64,000 bases of DNA from CAVVTR01 sp963751245 (GCA_963751245.1 CAVVTR010000012.1:1-64000), one strand, 5' to 3'. Positions 1-8,443 are shown, counted from the first letter of the stretch. A program made the numbers and translations. Notes: generated by a model from the letters alone, not told the origin.

Positions 1-201
1 CGCCTGCCGCTCGACGACGTGCCCGAGCTCGCCGCCGCGGTGCGGGCGGAAGAGGACGGCCTGAGCGGCGGTGGGCGCGTCTTCGTGCGGTTCTCCGGGA
101 CCGAGCCGGTGCTCCGGATCATGGTGGAGGCCGGGAGGGAGGCCGAGGCGCGGGCCGTCATCGACCGTCTCTCCGCCCTCGCGCACCGGCATCTGGGCTG
201 A
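1..201 (+). CDS. glmM: Phosphoglucosamine mutase, C-terminal end (partial)
   Basis: The last 66 codons of a phosphohexomutase; the start lies before the window. The visible part has the phosphate-binding signature of domain 4, FVRFSGTEPVLRIMVEA, typical of GlmM, which converts glucosamine-6-phosphate to glucosamine-1-phosphate for peptidoglycan and lipopolysaccharide precursors in the cytoplasm. The frame is open from base 1 and stops at 199-201. Phosphomannomutase/phosphoglucomutase paralogues share this motif, so the GlmM name rests on the short RFSGTEP(V)LR(I)MVE context, which fits GlmM best. Confidence 0.85.
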   Translation, partial: RLPLDDVPELAAAVRAEEDGLSGGGRVFVRFSGTEPVLRIMVEAGREAEARAVIDRLSALAHRHLG

Positions 202-281
202 GACGGGGCCCACCAGGGGGCCGCGTCGTCGCCGGGAACGCCGGGGGGCCCGGTGGCGTTGCAGTGGCTCGGGGGCTAACG

Positions 282-527
282 ATGTCTGCGATACCTCCGG
301 CGGGGCAGATCCCACGGAACACACGAGTGTGGCGAGGCGTGATCGCCTATCCGACGGGAAGCGTCTTCGGGCCCGTGTACACGACCCGTCGCGAGGCCGA
401 GGAGTGGATCCAGCGCGAGCGGGCGAGGCAGGACGCCGCGACCGTGGTGGAGCCCACCGTCGTGTCCGCGGTGGGACGGCGCCCGGACGTCGTCACCGAC
501 CTCGACGACGATCGGGAGCAGGACTGA
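282..527 (+). CDS. Small hypothetical protein
   Basis: About 81 residues, family not recognised. The ATG at 282 follows a G-rich stretch that could be a weak ribosome-binding site; an in-frame GTG at 264 would add six residues. The centre (RVWRGVIAYPTGSVFGPVYTTRREAEEWI) looks like a real folded protein, with aromatic residues followed by an amphipathic helix; the C-terminus is acidic. No signal peptide or membrane segment. Its last 35 bases overlap the 3' end of the cytochrome b gene on the opposite strand, so one of the two ends may be mis-called. Confidence 0.45.
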   Translation: MSAIPPAGQIPRNTRVWRGVIAYPTGSVFGPVYTTRREAEEWIQRERARQDAATVVEPTVVSAVGRRPDVVTDLDDDREQD

Positions 528-1767
528 CCGGACGGGCCGGGCCGGACGCCTGGTCGCGCCCGAGGAGGGGCACGACCAGGCAGGTGACGGCAGCGACGGC
601 GGCGGGGCCCAGGAACAGGAGCAGGCGAAAGACACCCGTGCGGACACCCATGGTGTCGTGGAACCCGGCGGCGCTGGCGACCAGGAAGAAGGTGACGACA
701 CCCATGGTGAGGCCTGTCCGCAAGGGATGGCGGCTGGGCAGCTCGAGGTAGCGCTGCTTCGTCGTGCTCCGGTCGATGAGCGGTACCGCGGCCAGCGCGG
801 TCGCCACCAGCCCCGGGACCACCACCCCGCCCCACAGCTCGGGTCCGAAGCTCCCTCCCAGAAAGGTGAAACGCCAGGTGGACGGGATCAGCTGCAGGAT
901 CCCGTAGACCCACAGGAAGTACCAGTCCGGGCGTACCGTCGGGGTGACCGCAGTCGGCGGTCCGAACGCCGTCACCGGGTGGACGTCGACGAGGCCGGCG
1001 ACGACGACCACGACGGCCAGGTACACGAACAGCAGCGTGGTCATCATCAGGGCCTGCCCGGGCACCAGCGGCACGCCGAGGATCCTGCCGGGGGCGACGC
1101 CGCGGGCGTAGGGAGGCTGGGTGTGGTGCTGCTTGACGACGATCAGCAGGTGGAGCGCGGTGGCGCCCATGATCAGCAGGGGCATGAAGAGGATGTGCGC
1201 CGGGTAGAGGCGGTGGAGCGAGTACACCGTGGGGTAGTTGCCGCCGAACAGGAGGTCGGCGATCCAGCGTCCGATCCAGGGAATCGAGGACGCGATGCCG
1301 TAGCCGATCTTGGTCGCCGTGACGGCGAAGGCGTCGTTGGGCAGAGAGTAACCGGTGAACGCGGTGACCACGGCGAGGACGAAGAGCACGAGGCCCAGCC
1401 ACCAGTTGATCTCGCGGGGTTTCTTGTAGCTGCCGGTGAGCAGGTGCCGGAGCAGGTGGAGGAACGTGGCGGCGATGAACACGTGGGCCGACCAGTGATG
1501 GGTGCTGCGGATCACCCGGCCGAAGGGCAGGGTGTCGATGTGCACCACCGCCGCGTACGCCGCCGGCACCGCCTGGCCGGCGAGGTGCACGATGCGGTTG
1601 GAGGGCTCGTAGTTCACCGCCAGGAAGATGCCCGTGATGACGAGGGTGACGAAGGCGAACAGCGCGATCTCTCCGAGGAAGAAGGTGGAGTGGACCGGAA
1701 ACACCTTGCGCAGGTAACGGCGCTGGAGCCGGTCCAGGTCGAGGCGTTCGTTCAGCCAGCCGCCCAT
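493..1767 (-). CDS. Cytochrome b of a bc-type quinol oxidoreductase
   Basis: About 424 residues with eight or more hydrophobic segments. It is the quinol-oxidising, dihaem membrane subunit of a bc1/b6f-like complex. The N-terminal half has the haem histidines in STHHWSAHVFIAATFLHLLRH and HRLYPAHILF...ALHLL; the C-terminal half has PDWYFLWVYG, a variant of the PEWY motif of the quinol site. Both halves are in one chain (bc1-like), unlike split PetB/PetD. The ATG at 1767 follows GAGGGGG at a good distance; a GTG at 1773 is an alternative. It lies just after the Rieske gene in the same operon. The last roughly 20 residues are Pro/Arg-rich and look disordered. Confidence 0.9.
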   Translation of the reverse strand: MGGWLNERLDLDRLQRRYLRKVFPVHSTFFLGEIALFAFVTLVITGIFLAVNYEPSNRIVHLAGQAVPAAYAAVVHIDTLPFGRVIRSTHHWSAHVFIAATFLHLLRHLLTGSYKKPREINWWLGLVLFVLAVVTAFTGYSLPNDAFAVTATKIGYGIASSIPWIGRWIADLLFGGNYPTVYSLHRLYPAHILFMPLLIMGATALHLLIVVKQHHTQPPYARGVAPGRILGVPLVPGQALMMTTLLFVYLAVVVVVAGLVDVHPVTAFGPPTAVTPTVRPDWYFLWVYGILQLIPSTWRFTFLGGSFGPELWGGVVVPGLVATALAAVPLIDRSTTKQRYLELPSRHPLRTGLTMGVVTFFLVASAAGFHDTMGVRTGVFRLLLFLGPAAVAAVTCLVVPLLGRDQASGPARPVSPAPDRRRGR

Positions 1768-1777
1768 GAGCACCCCC

Positions 1778-2407
1778 TCACGCCAGCGAGCAGCCCGGCG
1801 GGGTCAGGAAGCCTCCCGCCGCCTGCAGCCGCTTTCCCGAGAGGGTGAGCGGCAGCACCGGCAGGGGCCTCGGCGCCGGCCCCGCCAGGACCCTGGCGCC
1901 GTCCCATGGGTCGTAGTGGCTCTTGTGGCAGGGGCAGAACAGGTAGCCGTGGGGGTCCACGCCGAACGGCGCCGGGACCCAGTCCGACACGGAGCAGCAC
2001 AGGTGGGTGCAGGTCGCCGAGTACGCCGCCACTCGATCCGCGGTGTACCTGGACTCGGCGGCGGTGAACCACTGCTCGCTGTCGGCGCGGACCAGCAGGA
2101 TGATGTTGAGGTGGTTCTGGCTCCGCACCACCTGGTTGACCGGCTCCATGGGCCAGGCCAGGACCAGCGGGCCGCCGCCGGGCACGTCGTCGGGGGTGAT
2201 GACCTGGCCCTGGTTGCCGCCCGTGGCGAACACCAGCAGGTCGCCCCCCTGCACCGGTTCGTTCGCGGCGCTCTTCGACGCCTTCGGGACCAGTCCCCCC
2301 ACCGCCACGAGGAGGGACGCGCCTCCCACGCCGAGACCCGCGCCGATACCCGCCGCGAGGAGCTGGCGGCGGGACACGACTCCCTCCCTGCGCGGCCCGC
2401 CGCTCAC
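1778..2407 (-). CDS. Rieske 2Fe-2S protein of the bc-type complex
   Basis: About 209 residues. The cluster-binding boxes are clear: CTHLCC and CPCHKS, matching CTHxxC and CPCHxS of bc1/b6f Rieske proteins. The N-terminus has two arginine pairs (GPRREG, then SRRQLL) before a hydrophobic stretch (AAGIGAGLGVGGASLLVAV), a Tat-type signal anchor as expected for this family. The GTG at 2407 overlaps the upstream stop codon as GTGA, which decides the start; GTG codons at 2410 and 2377 are alternatives. It passes electrons from quinol at cytochrome b to the cytochrome c of the same operon on the periplasmic side. Confidence 0.9.
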   Translation of the reverse strand: MSGGPRREGVVSRRQLLAAGIGAGLGVGGASLLVAVGGLVPKASKSAANEPVQGGDLLVFATGGNQGQVITPDDVPGGGPLVLAWPMEPVNQVVRSQNHLNIILLVRADSEQWFTAAESRYTADRVAAYSATCTHLCCSVSDWVPAPFGVDPHGYLFCPCHKSHYDPWDGARVLAGPAPRPLPVLPLTLSGKRLQAAGGFLTPPGCSLA

Positions 2408-2889
2408 CACGGCACCTCGGTGTCCTCGTCCTCGGTGACCACCTCGTGGGTCACGAACTTCTTCTGGTAGAGCAGCAGGACCGCCACCGCCGTGACCGAC
2501 ATGCCACCGGCCACGAGCCCCTGCACCGCCGGCGACACGGTGGAGCCGTGGACGATGCCGTGCGCGACGATGCGGACGAACACGCCCGCCAGCGCGGCCA
2601 GCAGCGCGCACAGCGCGAGCCCCAGCGCCAGCGCCCCCCTGCCAGGAGACGGCACCTCCCGATGGGGCCGCGGCGCCTGACCGTCGAGCCAGATGGACGC
2701 GAAGCCGATGGCCGCGTACACGAGAAAGGCCATGGCGAACGCCATCATGCCGATCTGCAGCGTGGTCAGCTCGGCGGGGACGGCGTGGTTCCGCACGATC
2801 ATCTTCTGCCGCGACAGGAAGGTGGCTAGGAACAGGGCCGCCGAGGCCAGGAGGAAGGCGAAGGGCCCGGCCGGGCTGTTGCGGTCCAC
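2404..2889 (-). CDS. Four-helix membrane protein in the bc-complex operon
   Basis: 161 residues with about four hydrophobic segments, near residues 8-26, 45-65, 85-110 and 120-142, and an acidic tail (VTEDEDTEVPW). No cofactor-binding motif is obvious and the family is not recognised. It sits between the cytochrome c and Rieske genes, sharing GTGA with the latter, so it is probably an accessory subunit or assembly factor of the complex. The ATG at 2889 lies 9 bases after the upstream stop. Confidence 0.75.
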   Translation of the reverse strand: MDRNSPAGPFAFLLASAALFLATFLSRQKMIVRNHAVPAELTTLQIGMMAFAMAFLVYAAIGFASIWLDGQAPRPHREVPSPGRGALALGLALCALLAALAGVFVRIVAHGIVHGSTVSPAVQGLVAGGMSVTAVAVLLLYQKKFVTHEVVTEDEDTEVPW

Positions 2890-2898
2890 CGCCGCCCC

Positions 2899-3675
2899 CT
2901 ACTGGGCCCCGCCGGGGAGGTGCTGTTGCACCTGCTCCACCTTGACGCCGCCGAAGTCGTTCCCCCAGCTGTTGCGGATGTAGGTTGCCACCTCGGCGAT
3001 CTGCTTGGGCGTGAAGCCGGCCCCGATGGGTGGCATGGCCGAGTTGAACGCCTTCCCTTCGACGACGACGTGCCCGGTCTTGCCGGTCCGCACGGTTTTC
3101 ACCACCAGCCCCAGGTCCTTCAGGTTGGCGTTGCCGGCGAGCGGTGGAAACGAGTCGTCCACGCCCCTGCCGTTGACCTGGTGGCAGCTCGAGCAGTACA
3201 TGGCGTAGGTGTGCTTGCCCGCCTCGTAGAAGGCCTGGTCCACCGGGGTCTTCTCCGGGCCCGCGGCGGCCGTCCCGGCGGCGAACAGCACGCCCGCCGG
3301 GGGCGTCAGCGCGAACAGCGCCCACACCGCGCCAAGGACCACCACCACGGAGGCGAGGTAGACGAGGGGCGACCGGGGCGATGGGACGGAGGGAGGCGGC
3401 GCGGCGGCGCGGACCTCCATGTCCACCGTGCCGCTGACCACGTCACCGTCGGCGAGGCCTTCGAGCACGACGGCGGGCACGTTGTCGACCTCGAAGGAGA
3501 GCTCGCGCTCGTCTCTCGCCCCGCCGTCGAACACCGTCACCACCCGGAGGGTGTGGCGGCCGTCCGCGAGGTCACGCGTGTCGAGGGCCGCCCGGAACGG
3601 TGCCTCGGTGAGCGTCCGGACGGGCTGCGAGGCGCCGTCCACGTAGAGTTCGATGCGTTCCACCGTCGTGCTCAT
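2899..3675 (-). CDS. Membrane-anchored cytochrome c with N-terminal Ig-like domain
   Basis: 258 residues. Residues 1-90 resemble a bacterial Ig-like (Big_7-type) domain: RIELYVDGASQPVRTL, then DTRDLADGRHTLRVV. A single transmembrane segment (VYLASVVVVLGAVWALFAL) follows near residue 105-125, then a class I cytochrome c domain with one haem site, YCSSCHQ, and a likely axial methionine in SAMPPIG. The ATG at 3675 has a strong GGAGGA site. It probably takes electrons from the Rieske protein. Oddly, there is no signal peptide before the Ig-like domain, so normal topology would leave that domain in the cytoplasm and the haem domain outside. Confidence 0.85.
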   Translation of the reverse strand: MSTTVERIELYVDGASQPVRTLTEAPFRAALDTRDLADGRHTLRVVTVFDGGARDERELSFEVDNVPAVVLEGLADGDVVSGTVDMEVRAAAPPPSVPSPRSPLVYLASVVVVLGAVWALFALTPPAGVLFAAGTAAAGPEKTPVDQAFYEAGKHTYAMYCSSCHQVNGRGVDDSFPPLAGNANLKDLGLVVKTVRTGKTGHVVVEGKAFNSAMPPIGAGFTPKQIAEVATYIRNSWGNDFGGVKVEQVQQHLPGGAQ

Positions 3676-3710
3676 GGGTCCTCCTGCCTTCCCTGCGCCG
3701 GTCGGCTCCC

Positions 3711-5054
3711 TCAGAACGCGAGCCAGACGTTGACGTAGAGGGTGTTGTTGTCGGACGCGCTGCGGCCGAACCCGTCGTAATTGGAGCTCGAGCCGTTGAA
3801 CTTCGAGTAGACGAGGTACTGGGCCATGAACTTCGTGTTGTACCAGGGGACGTAGTCGAGCTCGACGATGAAGCCGTCGCTGTCGGGGCTCCCGGTCCGC
3901 GACCCGCCCACAGGGTCGGGGGCGAACAGGGCGCCGTCGCGGTCTCCGGTGGTCGAGAAGTACGCCAGCGTCCCACCGTAGGTGCGCTTGTAGTAGTAGG
4001 TGGCGTCCAGCTTCAACGTCTTGAGCACGCCGGAGCGCGACGAGGTGAGCCCGAGGGGGTAGCTCGCGTCCCAGTCCTGCTTCTCGTGGATCCACGTGCC
4101 GTGCACGGTCAGCGTGTGCGGCCCGCCGGGGATCCACTGGTACTGGCCGTCCACGGCGAGGTCGAGGGAGCGGTCGGTGTCGCCGGACAGCGGCGCGCCC
4201 CCTCCGGGGTACAGCCTGGCCGACAGACCGTAGGTACCGAGCTCGAGGCTGCTGCTTCCCCACACGCGGGTGTAGGCGAGGCGCCAGTACGGCATCACGC
4301 CGTCGATGACGTCCGTACTGGAGCCGTCCGGCGGCTCGTTGCCGCCGATCTGGGACGAGCGGTACAGCGTGACGGCGCCGTACAGCGTGTCGTTGAAGGA
4401 CGCGAAGCCGCCGAGGCCGGCGACCTGCTGGGCCAGCGTACCGTCCACCAGAGTGGCGGCGGCGGGGGCGGGCGCCACGGGCGAGGCCGCGTACGGGTAG
4501 CCCCAGGCCGGCGTCGAGTTCCAGACGTCCTCCACCGTCGGGTTGTTGTTGAGGGTGAGCCCGTAGAGCCACGCTCCGTTGCTGGAGCGGCGCGCGTAGC
4601 GGATGTCGGCGTTGTCCATCGTGAAGTGATCGTCGACCCCGTCGTAGGTGAACTGGAGGAAGGCGCCCAGGTGGGAGGAGATCCGTCCCGCATAGAACAG
4701 GCTCATCTGGTCCGGGAAAAGCACGTTGCCGTTCTGCGTGTCGGGCTGGGGCCTGGACGTCGAGGTGAAGGACGTCTCGATCATCAGGGCGATGGGCGCC
4801 AACGGCGCCTCCTGAAGGCGCGGCGTCTCTCCCTGGGTGCTGCTGGCCGTCGTGTAGCCCTGCATCTTGAAGCTCCGGCCGTACGCCGTGAGCTGCGGGA
4901 ACACCGTGTGGCAGGCGTTGCACGGCAAGCCCGTCTGGCGCGCGAAGCTGGGCACGGCCCCGGCCCGCCCGGTGGGCACCAGCACGGCCACCGCCAGCAC
5001 CACCAGCCACATCACAGCGACGACGACCCCTTGCCTGGTGACCAGTCTGCGCAT
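3711..5054 (-). CDS. Cyc2-like outer-membrane porin-cytochrome c
   Basis: 447 residues: a signal peptide (hydrophobic 8-27, cleavage near AGA33), then one haem c site in PSFARQTGLPCNACHT and FPQLTAYGRSFKMQGY (CNACH at 45-49), then about 380 residues of alternating beta-strand character ending in a terminal Phe (VNVWLAF), as in outer-membrane barrels. One haem at the mouth of a barrel with FARQTG-C-CH and a following YGRxFK motif is the plan known for Cyc2, the fused cytochrome-porin of iron oxidisers; related barrels of unknown function share it. It heads the bc-complex operon, with GGGAGG before the ATG. Moving electrons across the outer membrane is an inference. Confidence 0.75.
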   Translation of the reverse strand: MRRLVTRQGVVVAVMWLVVLAVAVLVPTGRAGAVPSFARQTGLPCNACHTVFPQLTAYGRSFKMQGYTTASSTQGETPRLQEAPLAPIALMIETSFTSTSRPQPDTQNGNVLFPDQMSLFYAGRISSHLGAFLQFTYDGVDDHFTMDNADIRYARRSSNGAWLYGLTLNNNPTVEDVWNSTPAWGYPYAASPVAPAPAAATLVDGTLAQQVAGLGGFASFNDTLYGAVTLYRSSQIGGNEPPDGSSTDVIDGVMPYWRLAYTRVWGSSSLELGTYGLSARLYPGGGAPLSGDTDRSLDLAVDGQYQWIPGGPHTLTVHGTWIHEKQDWDASYPLGLTSSRSGVLKTLKLDATYYYKRTYGGTLAYFSTTGDRDGALFAPDPVGGSRTGSPDSDGFIVELDYVPWYNTKFMAQYLVYSKFNGSSSNYDGFGRSASDNNTLYVNVWLAF

Positions 5055-5269
5055 ACCGTGCCTCCCGCACTGTCCCGTTGACGTCTTCACTTCGACAACC
5101 CTCGCGCGGCGGCCAGGATTCCACGACGCTCCCACCCCGAGCGTCACCCTTCCGTCTCCCCGCGCACCCCGCCCGCCTCACGCCCCGAGCGAGGCGGCAC
5201 CGCCGCCGAGGCGGAGAGCCGACAGCACGCCGGCGGCGGCAAGGTGGAGATCTCACCACCGCATGAGGG

Positions 5270-5669
5270 GCTCGGGGGTCGAGGCCGCGGAGGCCTGGGA
5301 GGGGGGCGGCCGGACCCCCGCGAACGGACGGGGCGGGGTCGACGAGACTGCGGAGCGGTCCACGAAGCACCTGGCCGTGCGTGCGGCGGACCGGGCGGGA
5401 GGGCGCCCCCGCGAGGAGCGAGGCGGCGAAGCGACAGCGGAGCGGTGGCCGTGAGGCAGAGATCTCAGGACGGGATCAGGGACTCGTGGTCGTCGCGTCC
5501 GTCGCCCGAGCCCGGGGGCTGCGGGGGTGGGTGGTGGGCGGGTTGGAGGTGAGATCCAGCGGGGCCGAATTCACTTCGGCCACGCGCGGGGGCTCGGGGG
5601 TCGAGGCCGCGGAGGGTTGGGAGGGGGCGGCCAGACCCCCGCGAACGGACGGGGCGGGGTCGACGAGAC
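5270..5669. repeat. Imperfect 321-bp spaced duplication, incl. partial tRNA-Asp 3' end
   Basis: A block of about 80 bases at 5270-5348 recurs at 5591-5669 with few differences (both start CTCGGGGGTCGAGGCCGCGG and end GGGGTCGACGAGACT). The last part matches the 3' end of the tRNA-Asp gene at 6500-6576. The stretch 5055-5650 contains no gene I can support; it appears to be older, diverged copies of the array that follows. Confidence 0.7.
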
Positions 5670-6499
5670 TCGACCTCGCGGGGGGTAGGGAGGGGGGCGA
5701 GGAGCTGCCTGGGGATCCGGCGAACGATGCAGCGGCAGGGTGGGGTGGGGGCTGGCCTCAGCGTCCGCAGGAGCAGCCCGGGATTCAGCCAGCCTACTCG
5801 CGACCGGAGGTCGCGAGCGGTGAGAAAAAGAAACGCCCTGGCGCTGCCAGGGCGATTGTTTGATGGCGGGGTCGACGAGACTCGACCTCGCGGGGGGTAG
5901 GGAGGGGGGCGAGGAGCTGCCTGGGGATCCGGCGAACGATGCAGCGGCAGGGTGGGGAGGGGGCTGTCCTCAGCGTTCGCAGGAGCAGCCCGGGATTCAG
6001 CCAGCCTACTCGCGACCGGAGGTCGCGAGCGGTGAGAAAAAGAAACGCCCTGGCGCTGCCAGGGCGATTGTTTGATGGCGGGGTCGACGAGACTCGACCT
6101 CGCGGGGGGTAGGGAGGGGGGCGAGGAGCTGCCTGGGGATCCGGCGAACGATGCAGCGGCAGGGTGGGGTGGGGGCTGGCCTCAGCGTCCGCAGGAGCAG
6201 CCCGGGATTCAGCCAGCCTACTCGCGACCGGAGGTCGCGAGCGGTGAGAAAAAGAAACGCCCTGGCGCTGCCAGGGCGATTGTTTGATGGCGGGGTCGAC
6301 GAGACTCGACCTCGCGGGGGGTAGGGAGGGGGGCGAGGAGCTGCCTGGGGATCCGGCGAACGATGCAGCGGCAGGGTGGGGAGGGGGCTGGCCTCAGCGT
6401 CCGCAGGAGCAGCCCGGGATTCAGCCAGCCTACTCGCGACCGGAGGTCGCGAGCGGTGAGAAAAAGAAACGCCCTGGCGCTGCCAGGGCGATTGTTTGA

Positions 6500-6500
<1 letters not shown>
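5653..6500 (-). repeat. Four tandem 212-bp repeats carrying the tRNA-Asp 3' end and terminator
   Basis: Four head-to-tail units (5653-5864, 5865-6076, 6077-6288, 6289-6500), nearly identical. The period is exactly 212 bases: units 1 and 3 look the same, units 2 and 4 differ at a few positions. Each unit contains, read on the minus strand, the last roughly 26 bases of tRNA-Asp including encoded CCA (T-arm and acceptor strand), a 9-bp GC hairpin followed by a T-run (terminator), and a second perfect hairpin CTCGCGACC-GGA-GGTCGCGAG. The intact tRNA-Asp abuts the last unit. A known parallel is the E. coli tyrT locus, whose 178-bp repeats each begin with the 3' end of tRNA-Tyr. Open frames of 71 codons running through the units are not taken as genes. 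Confidence 0.9.
6459..6490 (-). terminator. Rho-independent terminator after tRNA-Asp
   Basis: On the minus strand a perfect 9-bp stem (CGCCCTGGC / GCCAGGGCG, 3-base loop, 6470-6490) is followed by GTTTCTTTTTC. It lies 9 bases after the tRNA-Asp CCA end. The same structure is repeated in every 212-bp unit downstream. Confidence 0.85.
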
Positions 6501-6576
<76 letters not shown>

Positions 6577-6597
6577 GCTCCACTCGTTCCGACCGCA

Positions 6598-6672
6598 TGG
6601 TGGGAGGTGTGGGACTTGAACCCGCGACTCCCTGCGTGTAAGGCAGGTGCTCTACCACTGAGCTAACCTCCC
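6598..6672 (-). tRNA. tRNA-Val (TAC)
   Basis: A complete cloverleaf on the minus strand: acceptor GGGAGGT/ACCTCCC, D-arm AGCTCAGTGGTAGAGC, anticodon stem CCTGC/GCAGG with loop CTTACAC (anticodon TAC), T-arm GCGGGTTCAAGTCCCAC, discriminator A and encoded CCA (6598-6600). First gene of the tRNA-Val/tRNA-Asp unit; 21 bases separate it from tRNA-Asp. Confidence 0.97.
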
Positions 6673-6698
6673 CCGTGCATTTGCGATCGGGGGGCCTT

Positions 6699-6727
6699 AT
6701 CCTAGAGGCAGCCAGCACTGGTGTCAA
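6699..6727 (-). promoter_or_regulatory. Promoter of the tRNA-Val/tRNA-Asp unit
   Basis: On the minus strand TTGACA (6722-6727), a 17-base spacer and TAGGAT (6699-6704) lie 26 bases before tRNA-Val. This is a near-consensus housekeeping sigma-factor promoter, with a start expected near 6691. Confidence 0.8.
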
Positions 6728-6782
6728 GAGCGCCTAGCCGCTAAGATTGCGCCCGCGAGCACGACGACCAGGAGGCCATCGA

Positions 6783-7247
6783 ATGTTCTCGAAGATTCTC
6801 GTCCCCATCGACATCCATAACTATGACCACCACCCCGTCGAGCTGGCGTACGGCCTGGCCAGGGAGAGCGGGGGGTGCTGCTGCCTGTTCACCGTGGTCG
6901 ACGACTCGTTCCCGAACCCGGACATCCTCTCGTTCCAGCTGCCGTGGGCGGACTACTACACGCACCTCCGCGAGGTGAGCGAGCGCCGCCTCGAGGAGAT
7001 CCGCGAAGAGCTGGGCGCCGGGGTGCACACCGACATCGTCGTGGTCCACGGGCACCCGGCGAAGAAGATCGTGGAGTTCGTGGAGAGCGAGAACGCGGAC
7101 CTCGTGGTCATGGCGACCCACGCCACGAAGGGACTGCACCACGCGCTGCTGGGCTCCGTCACCGACAGGGTCATCCGGCTCGTCAGCTGTCCGGTGATGG
7201 TGGTGCGGTGGCAGCCCGAGGAGGTTTCGACAGAGCCAGCGCGATGA
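6783..7247 (+). CDS. Universal stress protein (UspA family)
   Basis: 154 residues, one Usp domain. The N-terminal strand is FSKILVPIDIHNYDHH; the C-terminal part has VMATHATKG...ALLGSVTDRVIRLVSCPVMVV, a GxxG-x9-G(S/T)-like nucleotide-binding loop followed by the family's final strand. The ATG at 6783 follows AGGAGG at 8 bases, so upstream in-frame starts are rejected. Usp proteins are cytoplasmic stress-response proteins; the specific role is not visible. Its last 65 bases overlap the 3' end of the opposite glycosyltransferase-like reading frame, whose end is uncertain because of frameshifts. Confidence 0.85.
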   Translation: MFSKILVPIDIHNYDHHPVELAYGLARESGGCCCLFTVVDDSFPNPDILSFQLPWADYYTHLREVSERRLEEIREELGAGVHTDIVVVHGHPAKKIVEFVESENADLVVMATHATKGLHHALLGSVTDRVIRLVSCPVMVVRWQPEEVSTEPAR

Positions 7248-8443
7248 TCGCCGGCAGCGGGACCGCTGACACGCGGTCAAGAGACGCAGGCGAGGTGCCA
7301 CCCGAGGTTGTAGGGGGTGGCCAGGTAGGCGAGCGTGATGCCCACCGCCCACACCGCCAGCATCGCGAAGACCGGACGGTCGGCGGTTCCGCGCAGGCGG
7401 GCGAGGGCGAGCCCCAGCATGCGGCGAGGAGTACGCCCCAGGGTGTGACCATCGCGAGGAGGAGGCCCGGAGCGAGCCGGGCGTGGTGGATGATCCGCGC
7501 CACGTCCAGCACCACCGGTGGGGTGTCGCTCCCGAGCAGGACCAGGGGCACATGCCACGCCAGGCTCACGACAACGGCCGCGCCGGCGGTCCACGCCGCC
7601 TGACACCGCCTTCCCGCCACGGCAGCGGCGAGTGCCGCCCCGAGCGCCAGAAAGAGCCCTTCGGTCTTGGCCCCGACCAGGGCCGCGGCCGTGAGCGGGA
7701 GCAGCCACGACGCCCAGCGGGAAGCGCCGGGGCGCCGGGTCAGCGCCCAGACGGCGGCGGCGGTCAGAAAGGCGAGGAGGAGATCGGCGTAGCCGGAGTA
7801 GAGAGGGCGGAGCAGGACGGGACACCAGGCGGCAGCGGCGGCGGCGAGGACGCGCTGGACGGGCCTGGCCGGACGTGCGATCTCCCACCCGGCGGCGGCC
7901 AGGGAGACCACGAGCACGCTCTGCCAAGCAGCGGCGGTCACGGCCGCGGAGCCGCCGAGCAGGACCCCGTTGGCGAGGAGCTCCGGCCACAGGGGGGGAT
8001 AGCCCGGGTGCAGGGTGGCGTAGGGGGGCCAGGTGAGCCAGGAGACGTCGAGGCCGCGGGCGAGGGCGAACGCCCTGGCCTTGAGCCCCCAGATGTAGCG
8101 GAAGTCCCACCCGAACGAGGGCACTGTGGCGACCAGGGCGGCGTGGGGAAGCGTCAGCGCCGCAGCGGTGACCGCGGCGCGGCTGGGCGTCGTCCGGCGC
8201 GGTACGGCCGTACGGCGGACCGCGAGGCCGGCGGCCAGACCGGCGGCCGCCGGGTAGCAGGATCACCACCGGCGTCCACGGGATCCCGATCGCCGAGGCC
8301 ACGGCCACCGTGGTGCCCCAGACGACCATGCCCCAGAGGGGGATCTCGACGAGGGGAGCCTGTCGGGGAGCGCCGACGAGGACGCGACGCACCCCCCACC
8401 CCACCACCAGCACCGCAGCGACCGAGAGCCACGCGCCGCCCAT
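7183..8443 (-). pseudogene. Frameshifted integral-membrane (GT-C-like) glycosyltransferase
   Basis: One long membrane protein can be read only by changing frame near 8262, 7420 and 7290. Joined, it starts MGGAWLSVAAVLVVGWG, has many hydrophobic helices, and contains FGWDFRYIWGLKARAF near the first third and TPYNLGWHLA near the end, a plan typical of GT-C or ArnT-like enzymes that use polyprenyl-linked sugars. The ATG at 8443 overlaps the upstream stop (TGATG). Residues keep protein-like quality on both sides of each shift, so the shifts may be sequence errors rather than decay; the one near 7290 looks like a single inserted base. The exact 3' end is uncertain. Confidence 0.6.

Noticed and set aside
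658..1848. Long plus-strand open frame opposite cytochrome b
   Set aside because: Low-complexity Gly/Arg/Glu composition typical of antisense frames in GC-rich DNA; the minus-strand protein has clear haem motifs.
5860..6499. Chain of identical 71-codon open frames in the tandem repeats
   Set aside because: They follow from the 212-bp period, start with TTG, lack a ribosome-binding site and run antisense to tRNA-Asp pieces. Kept as a repeat, not genes, although a small product cannot be excluded.
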